Assembly: GCF_003600835.1 (NCBI RefSeq)
Contig: NZ_NQYC01000001.1
Location: 4,416,411 to 4,480,410, forward strand
DNA length: 64,000 bases
Direction: 5' to 3'
Origin: Bacillus sp. PK3_68
GTDB taxonomy: Bacteria; Bacillota; Bacilli; Bacillales; Domibacillaceae
Shown here: piece by piece, positions 45,180 through 55,553 of the stretch
Position numbering within the stretch: position 1 is the first letter of the stretch
Layout of the letters: every line of letters begins with the position of its first letter
Position numbers and translations under genes: made by a program
The notes under the pieces: model-generated
The model's input: the letters and a program-made list of their open reading frames with translations, nothing else
Told to the model about the DNA's origin: nothing
Databases searched by the model: none

Positions 45180-46229
45180 TTGATATTTGAGCACGAACCT
45201 TTCAAAAATATGACATTGGATTATAAACATTGCTTTCTTTGTGGAATAGAACTTACAAAAGAGAATAAAACAGATGAACATGTTATACCTACATGGTTGC
45301 AACATAGACATGACCTTTGGAACCAAAGGCTTACTTTGTTAAACGGAACTAGTATTCCATATAGACAATTAAAAATTCCTTGTTGCCAAGAGTGTAATAA
45401 TGTAGCACTTGGTAACATAGAGAAAGAAATCGAAAAGGCATCGATTTCCTATCAGGAATTAACTAAATTAGACAAGTGGACTATTTTTATCTGGTTAGTA
45501 AAATTATACTATGGATTACTTTTTAAAAATCTATCTTTAGTAGTTGACTTTAAGGATCCCGCTAAAGGAACTATAGTATCCCCTGAACAATTATCGAAGT
45601 TTAAAATGTTGCATGAGTTTTTACAATCAACTAGGATTAGTACCAAATTTTCAAGTGAAGTATTTTCGTTATTCACCTTTAAACTCCACTTACATGCAGA
45701 CAATGATAGAAAATATGATTTCTTTTTCACAGACGACCATATGAGAAGTCAACTAGCTATACAAATTGGAGAAATTGGTATTATTTGTTGTATAGGAGAA
45801 GACGGAATAATTGCAGAGTCTTTAAATGATTATATAACTCCTTTCAAAGAACATAGGTTACATTCAATCCAGTTTAGTGAACTAATAGCTAAGATTTTTT
45901 ACCAACGAGCTCTACTACAAGTTGCTCCTAGTTATATCCTTATTAATAGTAAAAATAACTCTCACATATTATCAAATATGAACTCTTTTGCTGGAGAATA
46001 TTTTCGAGAAACAAATTTTAAAGAATTCGGTTATGTACTTGCCCGGCAGCTTCGACGTTTTAATATAGGTATTGAGAAACTTTACTATCCAGATGCCGAT
46101 GCGGTATCAAGTTTTTTAATGAAAGACGATGGTAATCTTCATTTATTAGACAATACGGGAGTTCCAATACCCGATATTAAAATTAAACATCCAAAATATA
46201 AAGGACAGTTATTCCCAGCAAGAAAATAG
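45180..46229 (+). CDS. HNH endonuclease-like protein
   Basis: 349 residues. N-terminal HNH/McrA-like zinc module: CFLCGIELTKENKTDEHVIPTWL followed by PCCQECNNVALGNIE, i.e. two Cys pairs flanking an EHVIP histidine, as in HNH nucleases. The remaining about 260 residues are unrecognised. TTG start after CAGGAGG. Lies alone downstream of the OLD-helicase operon; stand-alone HNH proteins are frequent in defence islands, so a nuclease role against foreign DNA is inferred. Confidence 0.72.
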   Translation: MIFEHEPFKNMTLDYKHCFLCGIELTKENKTDEHVIPTWLQHRHDLWNQRLTLLNGTSIPYRQLKIPCCQECNNVALGNIEKEIEKASISYQELTKLDKWTIFIWLVKLYYGLLFKNLSLVVDFKDPAKGTIVSPEQLSKFKMLHEFLQSTRISTKFSSEVFSLFTFKLHLHADNDRKYDFFFTDDHMRSQLAIQIGEIGIICCIGEDGIIAESLNDYITPFKEHRLHSIQFSELIAKIFYQRALLQVAPSYILINSKNNSHILSNMNSFAGEYFRETNFKEFGYVLARQLRRFNIGIEKLYYPDADAVSSFLMKDDGNLHLLDNTGVPIPDIKIKHPKYKGQLFPARK

Positions 46230-46244
46230 GTAACGGGGAAGTTT

Positions 46245-46400
46245 AATTAGATAATAGGTCGTGATGAAATACATGAGCACGGTTTTAGATTTCAAAAAAT
46301 ATGGGCAGTCGTAGAATTTTTTGAAGCACATGTAGACTTAAATGTTTATATGGATAGCATGTTCTTAATGAAACTTGATTCGGTAAATAAATTTTACTGA
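46245..46400 (+). pseudogene. Short 3' gene remnant
   Basis: An open frame of about 48 codons ending TGA near 46400 (GRDEIHEHGFRFQKIWAVVEF ... MDSMFLMKLDS) has no start or RBS and looks like the tail of a lost gene. Family not recognised. Confidence 0.35.
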
Positions 46401-46479
46401 CTTGATTGAAAAAATAAATATTTTTATTAAGCGCTAATAGGTGCATTTTTTGAAGAGGTGACAATTGTACCTTTTTTTG

Positions 46480-46786
46480 TTTCTCTCAAAAACCATAGTT
46501 TTCAATATTAAAACTTTTTTTCTTTATAGGAGTGGGTGGTAATTCTATAATAGTTTATATGACGTTATAAATATTACTATAAAAGATAATGAACAGTAGA
46601 CAAGGGGAAAAGATTTATCATGAAAAGTTATTGTGCATGAACAACTCTCAATAACTTTTAAACTCGTTTCATTCCCTCTAACCGTAGTTTTATTACTCAT
46701 TCGAAATTCTAAAGAATCATTTCTTTAAACTATAAAGGGAAAGAGATATAATATTTTACATTACACTGATTAGGGAGTTTAACAGA
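46480..46786 (+). repeat. topB upstream repeat, copy 3 (promoter plus leader)
   Basis: Homologous to 6935-7233. Contains the 6-codon ORF MKSYCA (46620-46640) behind CAAGGGG, hairpin AAAAGTTATTG/CAATAACTTTT (46623-46659), a GATATAATATT promoter box (46744) and RBS TTAGGGAG. The hairpin keeps pairing through a compensatory change and a longer loop. Confidence 0.72.
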
Positions 46787-48940
46787 ATGAAGGTTATTAT
46801 TGCAGAAAAGCCATCTGTAGCTAAAAATATTGCCGATGCTTTAAAAATAAGAACAAAAAAAGATGGTTATTTTGAGGGCAATGGCTATATCATCACCTGG
46901 GCTTTTGGGCATTTATTACAGCTGTACGATGCAAAAGATTATGACGAAAAGTTGAAAAAGTGGAGCATGGAAAACTTTCCTTTTATCCCTTCGAGTTTTC
47001 GTTACAAAGTAAAGAGCGATCCGCGTAATAGGGACAAAGAGGACCTTGGAGCAAAGAAACAACTAAAGATTATCTATTCTTTGATTAAACGAAATGACGT
47101 GGAGACTATAGTGTCTGCTTGTGACTATGACCGTGAGGGTCAAATTATTGGTGACACCATTATCTATAATCTTAAGTCCCAGAAAAAGGTATACAGATTG
47201 TTATTGAACGAGTGGACCCCTGAGGAAGTATTAAAGGGTCTCCAAAATATTAAACCAAACAGTGAAATGAAACCTCTTCAAGATGCCGGCTTGAGCCGCC
47301 AGTGGGCAGACTGGCTGATTGGCATCAATTTAACTTCAGTTGCTACATTAAAGTACCAAAAGGGAAGAGGCCAGGCGTTAAATATCGGAAGGGTATTGCT
47401 GCCAACTTTAAAGATTATTTATGACCGGGATAAAGAGATCGAGAATTTCGTGCCGGAAGACTACTATAAGTTAACGGCTACGTTTAAAACAAAGAATGAA
47501 GCAGAGTATGAGGGGACTTATTTCGAAGAGGGGCAGGAAAAATTTAAAAGTAAGGAACCCCTTGAATTAATTGAACAAATTCTCGCTAATCAGAACGGAA
47601 CTATTATTGACAAGAAGGTAGAACGAAAAAAGGAGTTCCCTCCTTATTTATTTAATCTTTCCAACTTACAAGGATACATTACGAGCAAATATAAAGGTTG
47701 GACATCCGACAAAGTATTGAAAGTAGCCCAGTCCCTCTATGAGAAAAAATTGATTACGTACCCTCGAACAGCGAGTGTTGCTTTAGAAGAAAGCCTTGTC
47801 GGCAAAGCAGCTAAAGTGCTGGATGTTTTAAAAAAGGGGCTGCCTTTTGAAGAGGAAATCAAATTCCAGAAAACGAAACGAATATTTAATAATGCTAAAG
47901 TGGAGAGTCATAGCGCCATTATCCCCACTTATGTAGTACCTAAATCGTTAACGAAGGACGAAGAGATGGTTTACACGGCCATTAAAAATCGCTTTATCAT
48001 TCAGTTTATGCCGATAGCGGAATACGAAGAAACGAAAATCACGACTAAAGCGAATGTTAATGAGATAAAAGGTGTGTTTATTTCTAAAGGAAAAGTCCAG
48101 ACAGTTGTTGGGTGGAAAAAGCTTGAGAAAATCGAATCGAAAGATACACTGTTGCCGGCTGTTACGATCAATGATCACGTAAATATAATGAAGCAAAACG
48201 TATCGTCTCATGTGACAAAACCTCCGAAGCCTCATATAGAAAAGACATTACTTAGAGTAATGGAAACCTGCGGGAAAGGAAGCGGGGGAGAAGAGAGTGA
48301 AGAAATGCTTGTTTCGATCTTAAGTGGTTATAGTATTGGAACTCCAGCAACGAGGGCTGAAACAATTAAGAAATTAACAGATATTGGATATATAACGACT
48401 CGAAATAGGGACTTAATATGTACCGAACTTGGCAGAAAGCTGGTAGAAACGTTCCCGGTGAAGGAATTATTTGATTTGGAATTTACCGGACGGCTAGAAA
48501 AAACATTATCAGATATTGAAAAACAAAAATTCACCAAAGAATCTTTCCTGCATGTAATTACTGAATTCACTTCGAAAGCCGTTGAAAAAATAAAAAGTGA
48601 CCAGGAAGTCGTCATCAATGAGGTATCTAAAGAGAAAAAACAAGCTGAAGTGCTTGGAAAGTGTCCTTTATGTGGGCACGCGATCATTGAAGGACAGAAA
48701 GGCTTTGGCTGCAGCAATTGGAAAAGCGGCTGTAAGTTTGTTATTTGGAAAAACGATAAGTTTTTAGCTTCCATGAAGAAGAAGCCGACTAAAACGATGG
48801 TAAAAACACTTTTGAAAAACGGAGTGGTGACAGTAAAAGGATTAACAAGCAAAAAAGGCAATAAATTTGATGCAAATTTGCGTTACGAAAAAAATCAGAA
48901 CAATGAATACTTTAGTTGGAAAATGGAGTTCAATAAATAA
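46787..48940 (+). CDS. topB: DNA topoisomerase III
   Basis: 717 residues, type IA topoisomerase: N-terminal TOPRIM (MKVIIAEKPSVAKNIADAL, ACDYDREGQ), active-site Tyr in KLITYPRTAS, and a C-terminal zinc ribbon CPLCGHAI ... CSNWKSGC. Relaxes and decatenates single-stranded DNA crossings; extra copies occur on plasmids and ICEs. It is the only intact one of three topB copies in the window. Ends before a good terminator. As direct repeats with 7234-8813 it could support recombination deleting or duplicating the intervening 39 kb. Confidence 0.95.
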   Translation: MKVIIAEKPSVAKNIADALKIRTKKDGYFEGNGYIITWAFGHLLQLYDAKDYDEKLKKWSMENFPFIPSSFRYKVKSDPRNRDKEDLGAKKQLKIIYSLIKRNDVETIVSACDYDREGQIIGDTIIYNLKSQKKVYRLLLNEWTPEEVLKGLQNIKPNSEMKPLQDAGLSRQWADWLIGINLTSVATLKYQKGRGQALNIGRVLLPTLKIIYDRDKEIENFVPEDYYKLTATFKTKNEAEYEGTYFEEGQEKFKSKEPLELIEQILANQNGTIIDKKVERKKEFPPYLFNLSNLQGYITSKYKGWTSDKVLKVAQSLYEKKLITYPRTASVALEESLVGKAAKVLDVLKKGLPFEEEIKFQKTKRIFNNAKVESHSAIIPTYVVPKSLTKDEEMVYTAIKNRFIIQFMPIAEYEETKITTKANVNEIKGVFISKGKVQTVVGWKKLEKIESKDTLLPAVTINDHVNIMKQNVSSHVTKPPKPHIEKTLLRVMETCGKGSGGEESEEMLVSILSGYSIGTPATRAETIKKLTDIGYITTRNRDLICTELGRKLVETFPVKELFDLEFTGRLEKTLSDIEKQKFTKESFLHVITEFTSKAVEKIKSDQEVVINEVSKEKKQAEVLGKCPLCGHAIIEGQKGFGCSNWKSGCKFVIWKNDKFLASMKKKPTKTMVKTLLKNGVVTVKGLTSKKGNKFDANLRYEKNQNNEYFSWKMEFNK

Positions 48941-48965
48941 CACCCAATTTTCCTTAACGTTTAGA

Positions 48966-48999
48966 ACAGCTCAATTCACTTCATTGGGCTGTTTTTTAT
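48966..48999 (+). terminator. Intrinsic terminator of topB
   Basis: AACAGCTCAAT / ATTGGGCTGTT followed by TTTTAT. Confidence 0.88.
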
Positions 49000-49069
49000 T
49001 GAATAAGTAAGAAAGGACAACTCAATGTTTTGGTGCTTATTGTATCTATGGCTAGAAAAGGGAGAACAT

Positions 49070-49440
49070 CTTAATCGTTATATTCCCCGTTCCTTAGCCA
49101 GCTCACAATGGTTAAATTCATGGAAGAAAGAGGATAAAATGGCCGTGTTAAGCGCATGTGCCTGGTGTATAAAAATGTAATTTTTAATATCCGCATTCAA
49201 AGATGAATTCAAGCAAAGTGTATTCATTATGGATGAACAGTCTGGTTTCCACTTGTTTATCAAAGTGCACATGAAGTGTTCAGAAGAATGGTTCATTCAG
49301 GCCGTCTTTGATGGCATTAAGGTGTATTTTACTGCAGTCTATGTTATTAAATATATAATATGATCCAGACATTGGATAGAAACAGTAAATAGCGGTTCCT
49401 CCAATTCCATCAGTGTTTATTTAGAAAAAAATCAGTTGTT
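49070..49440 (+). pseudogene. Decayed gene of unknown family
   Basis: Plus-strand fragments in two frames: IPRSLASSQWLNSWKKEDK, then after a stop and shift FKDEFKQSVFIMDEQSGFHL, FIKVHMKCSEEWFIQAVFDG. Protein-like and Trp/Cys-rich but interrupted. I do not recognise the family. An overlapping minus-strand frame is a shadow. Confidence 0.5.
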
Positions 49441-49548
49441 TTTGAGAAGGCTTTCCTCTATTATCTTTTATAAAAAGGTACGATAAATACTAGAGAAGAA
49501 CAGCTACTTATTGTCTGTTTTACGGGTTAGACTTATCCAGTTTTTGAA

Positions 49549-49570
49549 GAGTGCAAAAGCACTCTTTTTC
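49549..49570 (+). terminator. Small intrinsic terminator
   Basis: GAGTGC-AAAA-GCACTC followed by TTTTTC. Confidence 0.6.
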
Positions 49571-49717
49571 ATTAGAAAGAAACGTTGGAAATGATGAATA
49601 CTATATTCCGCCTGGGATGCCAAATATCTTATTTATACATTTATATGTTCTTTCTAGCAATCATTATATTTAGTAGTATATGGTTGTACAAATCGGGCCA
49701 AAAAGAGAGGAAGAAAA

Positions 49718-51441
49718 ATGCTCAAAAATGGGTTCACATACGAGCTAGTAAACCACTTTGATTTATTTATTCATATTTTTAATAGCATGTCAGATTTAGT
49801 GTTTTTAGTTCAAGTCAATCAAGGTAAGGATTTTCGATACTTATTTGCAAATGCTGTAGCGAACCGGTTAATTGGTCTAGATGAGACAGCTTACGGACAC
49901 GCATTAGATGAATTTTTGCCGCCCGAGACCTTGGCATTAGTTACTGAGAAGTATAAGGAAGCTATTAAGAAAAAAGTTCCAATTACTTATGAAGAAGAGC
50001 TTAATTGGCCTTTTAATAATAATCGGAAAAGTCAATCAATTAATAAAGATAGAAAAGGATATTTTGAATCAACGGTTACCCCTCTATTTGATGATCAGGG
50101 AAAGTGTACACATCTATTGGCGATTGTTCGCGATATAACAGAGCAAAAAGAGAAAGAACAAGAATTAAAGCGTGTAAGTGAACGCATGGAATTGATTTGG
50201 AATCATACGGCTGATGTTATCTATACATTTAATGCATCTACGAGCTTTGTTAGTGTAAATCCGGCATTTGAGCATTTATTTGGCTGGAAGAGTGAGGAAC
50301 TATTGAATGACCCAACAATCAGCATTGTTCCGAAGCATGATAGAGTGGAATTAGAGCAGATCATTGAAGCATTAAAGAATGGACAAATTGTCCTCTCCCA
50401 TGAAGTGCGGCGTATAGCAAAGAATGGACAGATCATTCATGTGTTAGCTTCCTATTCACCTATTTATGATCATGATGGAAATTGGGATGGAGGAGTGGCT
50501 GTTTATAAGGATGTTACGGAACAGATGAAGATATTCAAAAATTAGAAGACAGCAAAGAGAGATATCGTATCATTACAGAATATTCATCTGATTTAGTTAA
50601 AGTCACTGATGCGAAAGGAACAGTAATTTACACCTCGCCTTCTCATTTAACCATTCTTGGGATAGAGCCAGTTGATACTTTAAACAAATCTATTTTAGAG
50701 CTTATGTATCCAGAAGACACCCAACTATTTGATCATACTATAAGAAAAATTGTTTGCAGTCAGGAACCTCAATCAATAGAGTTTAGAAGAATGAATGCAA
50801 AAGGTGATCTTATTTGGCTTCATACAATCGGTACACCGATTATCAACGATAAAAAAGAAGTTGAACACATTATATTTGTAGCCAGAGAAATTACGGAGAG
50901 AAAGAAGTATGAGGAAAAACTAAAACAGCTGGCCCTATATGACTTTTTGACAGGAAAGCCAAATCGAGCACAATTCTATAATAGATTAAAAAAAGAAGTA
51001 AAACGGGCGAAAGAGACACAGTCTATGTTTTCTGTCATGATGCTTGATTTGGATCACTTTAAACTGATCAATGATACAATGGGGCACGACATTGGAGATC
51101 GGCTGCTCAAAGGGTTTGCTGAACGTGTGGGAAATTGCTTGGATGGGAAAGATATGCTTGCTAGACTCGGAGGCGATGAATTTATTGTTCTATCGCCAGA
51201 TTTATGGGGAAAAGAAGAAGCGATTGACAAGGCTGAGCGGATTATAGAGTCTCTACAAAAGGACTGGGAATTCGATGAATATCGTTTTAAGACCACATCG
51301 AGTATAGGAATCGCTTTTTTTCCTCCATATAGATTAACTTATGAAATGCTACTTAAGCAGGCTGATTTAGCACTATATCAGGCAAAAGAAAAGGGAAGAA
51401 ATAAATTTCAAATCTTTCAGGATAATATGATAGATCATTGA
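49718..51441 (+). pseudogene. PAS-PAS-PAS-GGDEF diguanylate cyclase, frameshifted
   Basis: One protein of about 574 residues in two frames. The first ORF (49718-50545) has two PAS domains ending in DVTEQ; a frameshift near 50525 leads into a third PAS domain (ERYRIITEYSSDLVKV ... FVAREITERKKYEE) and a GGDEF domain with DFLTGKPNR, DLDHFKLINDTMGHDIGD and the intact catalytic ARLGGDEFIVL. The inhibitory RxxD site is absent. No transmembrane segment, so a cytoplasmic sensor making cyclic di-GMP. RBS AGAGAGGAAG upstream. An internal ATG at 50704 could yield a PAS-GGDEF protein. Indel may be real or an error. Confidence 0.8.
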
Positions 51442-51481
51442 CTATAAAAAGAGAGAGCCAAAGCTCTCTCTTTTTATAGTC
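51440..51481 (+). terminator. Intrinsic terminator of diguanylate cyclase gene
   Basis: Perfect 19-bp arms GACTATAAAAAGAGAGAGC / GCTCTCTCTTTTTATAGTC around a CAAA loop. Confidence 0.92.
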
Positions 51482-51677
51482 AATCTAATGAGCTCTTTTA
51501 TGATGTTTAAACAACTCTCTTTATGTCTGAAAAATATAATAGAATATATAGACAATTTAAAGTCTTATTTTGCAATTAACTGTCTTTTTTTGTTAAAATT
51601 ATAAAATAGAAACTAAGTATGAACAGGAGATTTTGGTGAAATTTTTTCCATAGATTTAAATTTTTGAAGAAGTAGTT

Positions 51678-51905
51678 TTGGATTTTGTCTTTTATCACTC
51701 TGCTATTTGTAATTTTTGTTTTCATTCATCCTCATACGGTCCTCCTATCAAGGAGGCTGCCCCTAAATGCATCGAGGAAGCGACATCAGCTGTCGAAGAT
51801 GATCAATTATTTAAACAAGAAGCTCCGTTTAATCAGTTGATTCAGCAATCTAAACCATCTCTAAATAATGGCAATAAAGACTACAGGAAGGGGCGATATA
51901 ATTGA
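51678..51905 (+). CDS. Small ORF coupled to the next gene, unknown
   Basis: 75 residues; begins hydrophobic and becomes polar (DDQLFKQEAPFNQLIQQSKP). Its TGA overlaps the TTG of the next gene (TTGA), which supports translation coupling. In another frame just upstream a membrane-like segment FWILSFITLLFVIFVFIH appears, so this may be the frameshifted tail of a one-helix membrane protein. No family recognised. Confidence 0.35.
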   Translation: MDFVFYHSAICNFCFHSSSYGPPIKEAAPKCIEEATSAVEDDQLFKQEAPFNQLIQQSKPSLNNGNKDYRKGRYN

Positions 51906-54858
51906 AAATGAAGAAATGGCTGTCGAAATTAACTACCACTGGCCATCCAAGGCTTTCATTAGAGGAGACGTCTTCTGAGTCACTGGCATCTATGGAGAGT
52001 AACATTTATCAAATGTTATTTAACCAGCATCCGGACGGTATTGTGTTGCTTGACAGTGACGGCAGAGTAATTGACTGCAATGAAAAAACTGCCGAGCTTT
52101 TAAATTATAACCTTGCAGATTTACGGGATGATTTTTTTCGGTATGTTGACGAACAACATTCAAAAAGAGTCCTTCGAAGCTTTAAAAAGGCATTAAAAGG
52201 TGAAACCACTCAATATACGGCTATAAGAATGACAAAAAATAATACGCCTTTTCATATTCAGGTCATGTTTACTCCATTTATCGTCGAAAATACAATGCAG
52301 GGAGTAGTTGGTTTCTTCCGTGATAACAATGAAGCAGCCAACCTTAAAGATCATCTGACTAGAGCACAGAAAATCGCGGCGGTTGGAAGTTGGGACTATA
52401 ACCCTCAGGAGGATAAATTATTTTGGAGTGATCAAGTATACACAATTTTAGGAGTGGAAGATCGACCGTCTTTTATTCCAACAGTTAGTAAATTTTGTAA
52501 TGCTATTCATATAGATGATCAGGATAAGTTTGATGAGTTACTTAGCGGAGCTTTGCAAGACGGCATCGGCTATGAAGTGGAAGTGCGGATAATCAAAATG
52601 GGAGGGGAGGTTCGCACTTGTTTTGTAAAAGCAGATGTATTTGTTGATGATAAAGGAAAAGTAAACTACTTAACGGGTGTAATTTGGGATGTGACAGAAA
52701 AGAAGAAAAAGGAACAGACGATCTGGGAGCAACAAATGCAGACGAAGAATATATTACAAGCGATCGATGCGGCTGTTTGGTCAGAGGATGTTACACATAA
52801 CAAACTGCTTTTTTGTTCAAATGCTGTGCAGAATATTTACGGTGTGTCTCCGGAACAATTTTCAGAAGATATAGACTACTGGAAAAAGGCGATTCACCCT
52901 GAAGACAGAAAAATGGTCGAAGAAGCTCAAGTCAAACTCGCGGCTGGTCAAAAATCACATCTTGAATACCGAATTATTCATTCATCTGGCGAAATAAAGT
53001 GGATTGAGGATCGTTCTATTCCAACGATTGATGAAAAAGGCCAGCTTATCCGCCTTGAGGGAATTATTTCAGAGATTAGCCAGCGAAAAGAGTACGAAGA
53101 AAATTTAAAAAACATAGCTAACCAAGACTTTTTAACGGATTTGCCGAACAGAAGAAAATTTGAAAATGAGCTATCGGCAGCACTAGAGCGGGCGACAAAG
53201 AACAAACAAATGCTTTCTCTTTTCTTCCTTGACCTGGACCGGTTTAAAAACATTAACGATGCGCTTGGGCATGCGATTGGAGACAGGCTGCTCATCGAAG
53301 TATCTCAGCGTCTGTCAGTCATCTGCGAAAAGCAGGGCTATCTTGCAAGACTAGGCGGAGACGAATTTGGAATTTTTATCGAAAATATTACTGGAGTGGA
53401 CGCTAGCCTTGCGTTGGCTCATAAAATCTTAGACATATTCGACGAGCCATTTTTGATCGATGACTATGAATTGTATGTAACAACAAGCATTGGTATTACT
53501 TATGCCCCATTCGATGGAGAAAATATATTAACATTGCTAAAAAATGCAGATGTGGCCATGTATCGGGCAAAGGAAGCCGGAAGAAATGATTATTACGTAT
53601 ACACACCTACTATGAATATTGAAACATTTAAGCAATATTCACTTGAAAAAGGATTGCGCAACGCCTTAAAAAACAATGAATTTTATTTGGAATATCAGCC
53701 TAAAGTTGATTCTCAAACAGGCAGGTTGTCGGGGCCGAAGCATTAATTCGCTGGAAGCACCCTGAATGGGGAATTGTCTCTCCTGGAGAGTTTATCCCTT
53801 TGGCAGAAGAAAGTGGCTATATATTGACAATTGGCGATTGGGTGATCAAACAAGTTTGTTCTCAAATAAAAGAATGGGAGAAAAAAGGGTTAAAGATAGT
53901 CCCTATATCAGTAAATGTTTCTTACAAACGGCTGATGAAAGTGGATTTTGTTGATAGTGCCATCAAGGCTGTAAAAGACGCAGGTATCCACCCGAGCTAT
54001 ATTGAGTTTGAAATTACTGAGCGAACAATGATTCAGCATGAAGAAGTAGTTAAGGCGGCCATAGCCAATCTTCAAGCATATGGGTTTACTTTCTCGTTAG
54101 ATGACTTTGGTACATGTCAATCGTCTCTTTCTTATTTATCTACTTTTGAAATTGATGTGCTGAAGATGGACCGTTCATTTGTTAAAGAGATCGGAAAAAA
54201 CAGACGGATTGAAAGTATTGTTTCCAGTGTAGTAGCACTTTCGGACGAGCTGGGGATAAAAGTAGTCGCTGAAGGGGTAGAAACAGAATGGCAGTTTGAC
54301 TTTCTTCGTAAGCGAAACTGCCACTTTATTCAGGGGTTCTTATTCAGCCCACCGGTCAAGAACGAAGTGTTCGAACAGATGCTGGCTGATCCTTACATTG
54401 GCATGAACAAACAGGCTAAAGCAGAAAATCGTCTAGCAAGTCATAGAAAGCGTGTGAATTTTTCTAATCCAATGATTGCAGCCATGTCTATTACAAAAAT
54501 TAGAGACAGGGAAGTGAAAATGGGTTATTCAGGGATTCTTATTACTAATATTGGAGGAGACGGGCTTTCGTTTTTATCACAGATTAATTTGCCTGAGCGC
54601 CAGGACATTATTTTGAAAATTACATTTGCACTTGGAGCCACCACATTTGAATTGTTCGGAATCATTGCACAAAAGCAAGAAGAGACAGAGGTCTACCGAT
54701 ATGAAATGAAGTTTCAAATGCAAGGAGAGGAGCAGGAAAGGCTAAGAAGTCTGATTATGTGCATTAACGAGGAAATGAAGAATGATAAGACATTTACTGG
54801 CATAAGGACATTTTCCGGTTCGGTGCAAGAATTTTTTGAAGGAGATAAAGTGTCATAG
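51902..54858 (+). pseudogene. PAS-GGDEF-EAL-PilZ cyclic-di-GMP protein, frameshifted
   Basis: About 985 residues in two frames. Part 1 (51902-53746): three PAS domains, then GGDEF with DFLTDLPNRRKF and ARLGGDEFGIF. A one-base loss near 53727-53731 shifts into part 2, which carries EAL with GAEALIRW, EITERTMI, DDFGTC, KMDRSFV and AEGVETEW (metal and catalytic residues present) and a C-terminal PilZ-like domain (RKRVNFSNPM, ITNIGGDGLSF). So a synthase/phosphodiesterase with its own effector domain. The DDFGTG loop has Cys for Gly. ORF of part 2 could start at 53800 but would lose the EAL glutamate. Real break or sequencing error undecided. Confidence 0.82.
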
Positions 54859-55039
54859 CGGGAGGAGAACCCCCGTTGTTTACTGATTTAAGCACTGCTC
54901 CTATTTCCCGGGATATAGTTCATTTAACGCAATGGACTTCAAGCTTAACTGCCTTAAAAAGGTGCCTAGTTTAATGTGGATAATTTATAGTAGAAAAAGT
55001 GATTGGTTCAATGATAACAAGGTGGTTGAATTCTAAACC

Positions 55040-55079
55040 CTCTGTAACCCCGTTCTGATTTTGGAACGGGGTTACAGAG
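55040..55079. terminator. Bidirectional terminator
   Basis: CTCTGTAACCCCGTTC / GAACGGGGTTACAGAG perfect 16-bp arms, between the EAL gene and the convergent DinB-like gene. Confidence 0.88.
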
Positions 55080-55106
55080 AGTGGTTGAATGATAAGTGCA
55101 AATCTT

Positions 55107-55553
55107 CTAATTGAAAATCTGGTTTTTTAAATGGTGTTCCATATGTTCAAGATAGTCTTGAATGAGCCATTCAAGGGTCTTAAGTTCGTTATTGCCTATG
55201 TCGCATTGGTACGCTAATTTTTCGTCAGGTATCCGATCGATCACTTTTATTATTTTTTTATTTAAGCTGCACCATAGGTGTACGATCTCTTCACTTGTTA
55301 TATGTTGATAGTCCTGAAGCTCCACCCATTGATTCTGGTTATAGGGCGTAAGGCGAAAGGGCTGCTTTTCATATTGAATGCTGATAAATCTTCCAAGATT
55401 ATTAATGGCTGAATCGCATAAATGGCCTAGTATCTCTTTTTTTGACCATTTGTTAGGCATAGGTCGTCGCGCCGCTTCTGCTTCTGAAAAATGACTGAAC
55501 ACTTCTGGAACCTTGATTAACCAGTGATTTATACTTTCAATGACCTGTTGCAT
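55107..55553 (-). CDS. DinB/YfiT-like four-helix protein
   Basis: 148 residues of the DinB_2 superfamily: PMPNKWSKKEILGHLCDSAINNLGRF in helix 2 and LEWLIQDYLEHMEHHLKNQ in the last helix provide the usual three-His metal site positions (HLCD, HMEHH). Members act as metal-dependent thiol-transferases (for example bacillithiol transferases), but many are uncharacterised. ATG 55553 follows GGAGGAGAAGGAT; the TTG 5 codons earlier is inside that RBS. Confidence 0.85.
   Translation of the reverse strand: MQQVIESINHWLIKVPEVFSHFSEAEAARRPMPNKWSKKEILGHLCDSAINNLGRFISIQYEKQPFRLTPYNQNQWVELQDYQHITSEEIVHLWCSLNKKIIKVIDRIPDEKLAYQCDIGNNELKTLEWLIQDYLEHMEHHLKNQIFN

Noticed and set aside
49078..49296. Minus-strand ORF of 72 codons
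   Set aside because: The plus strand of the same DNA reads as fragments of a decayed protein; the minus frame has no RBS.
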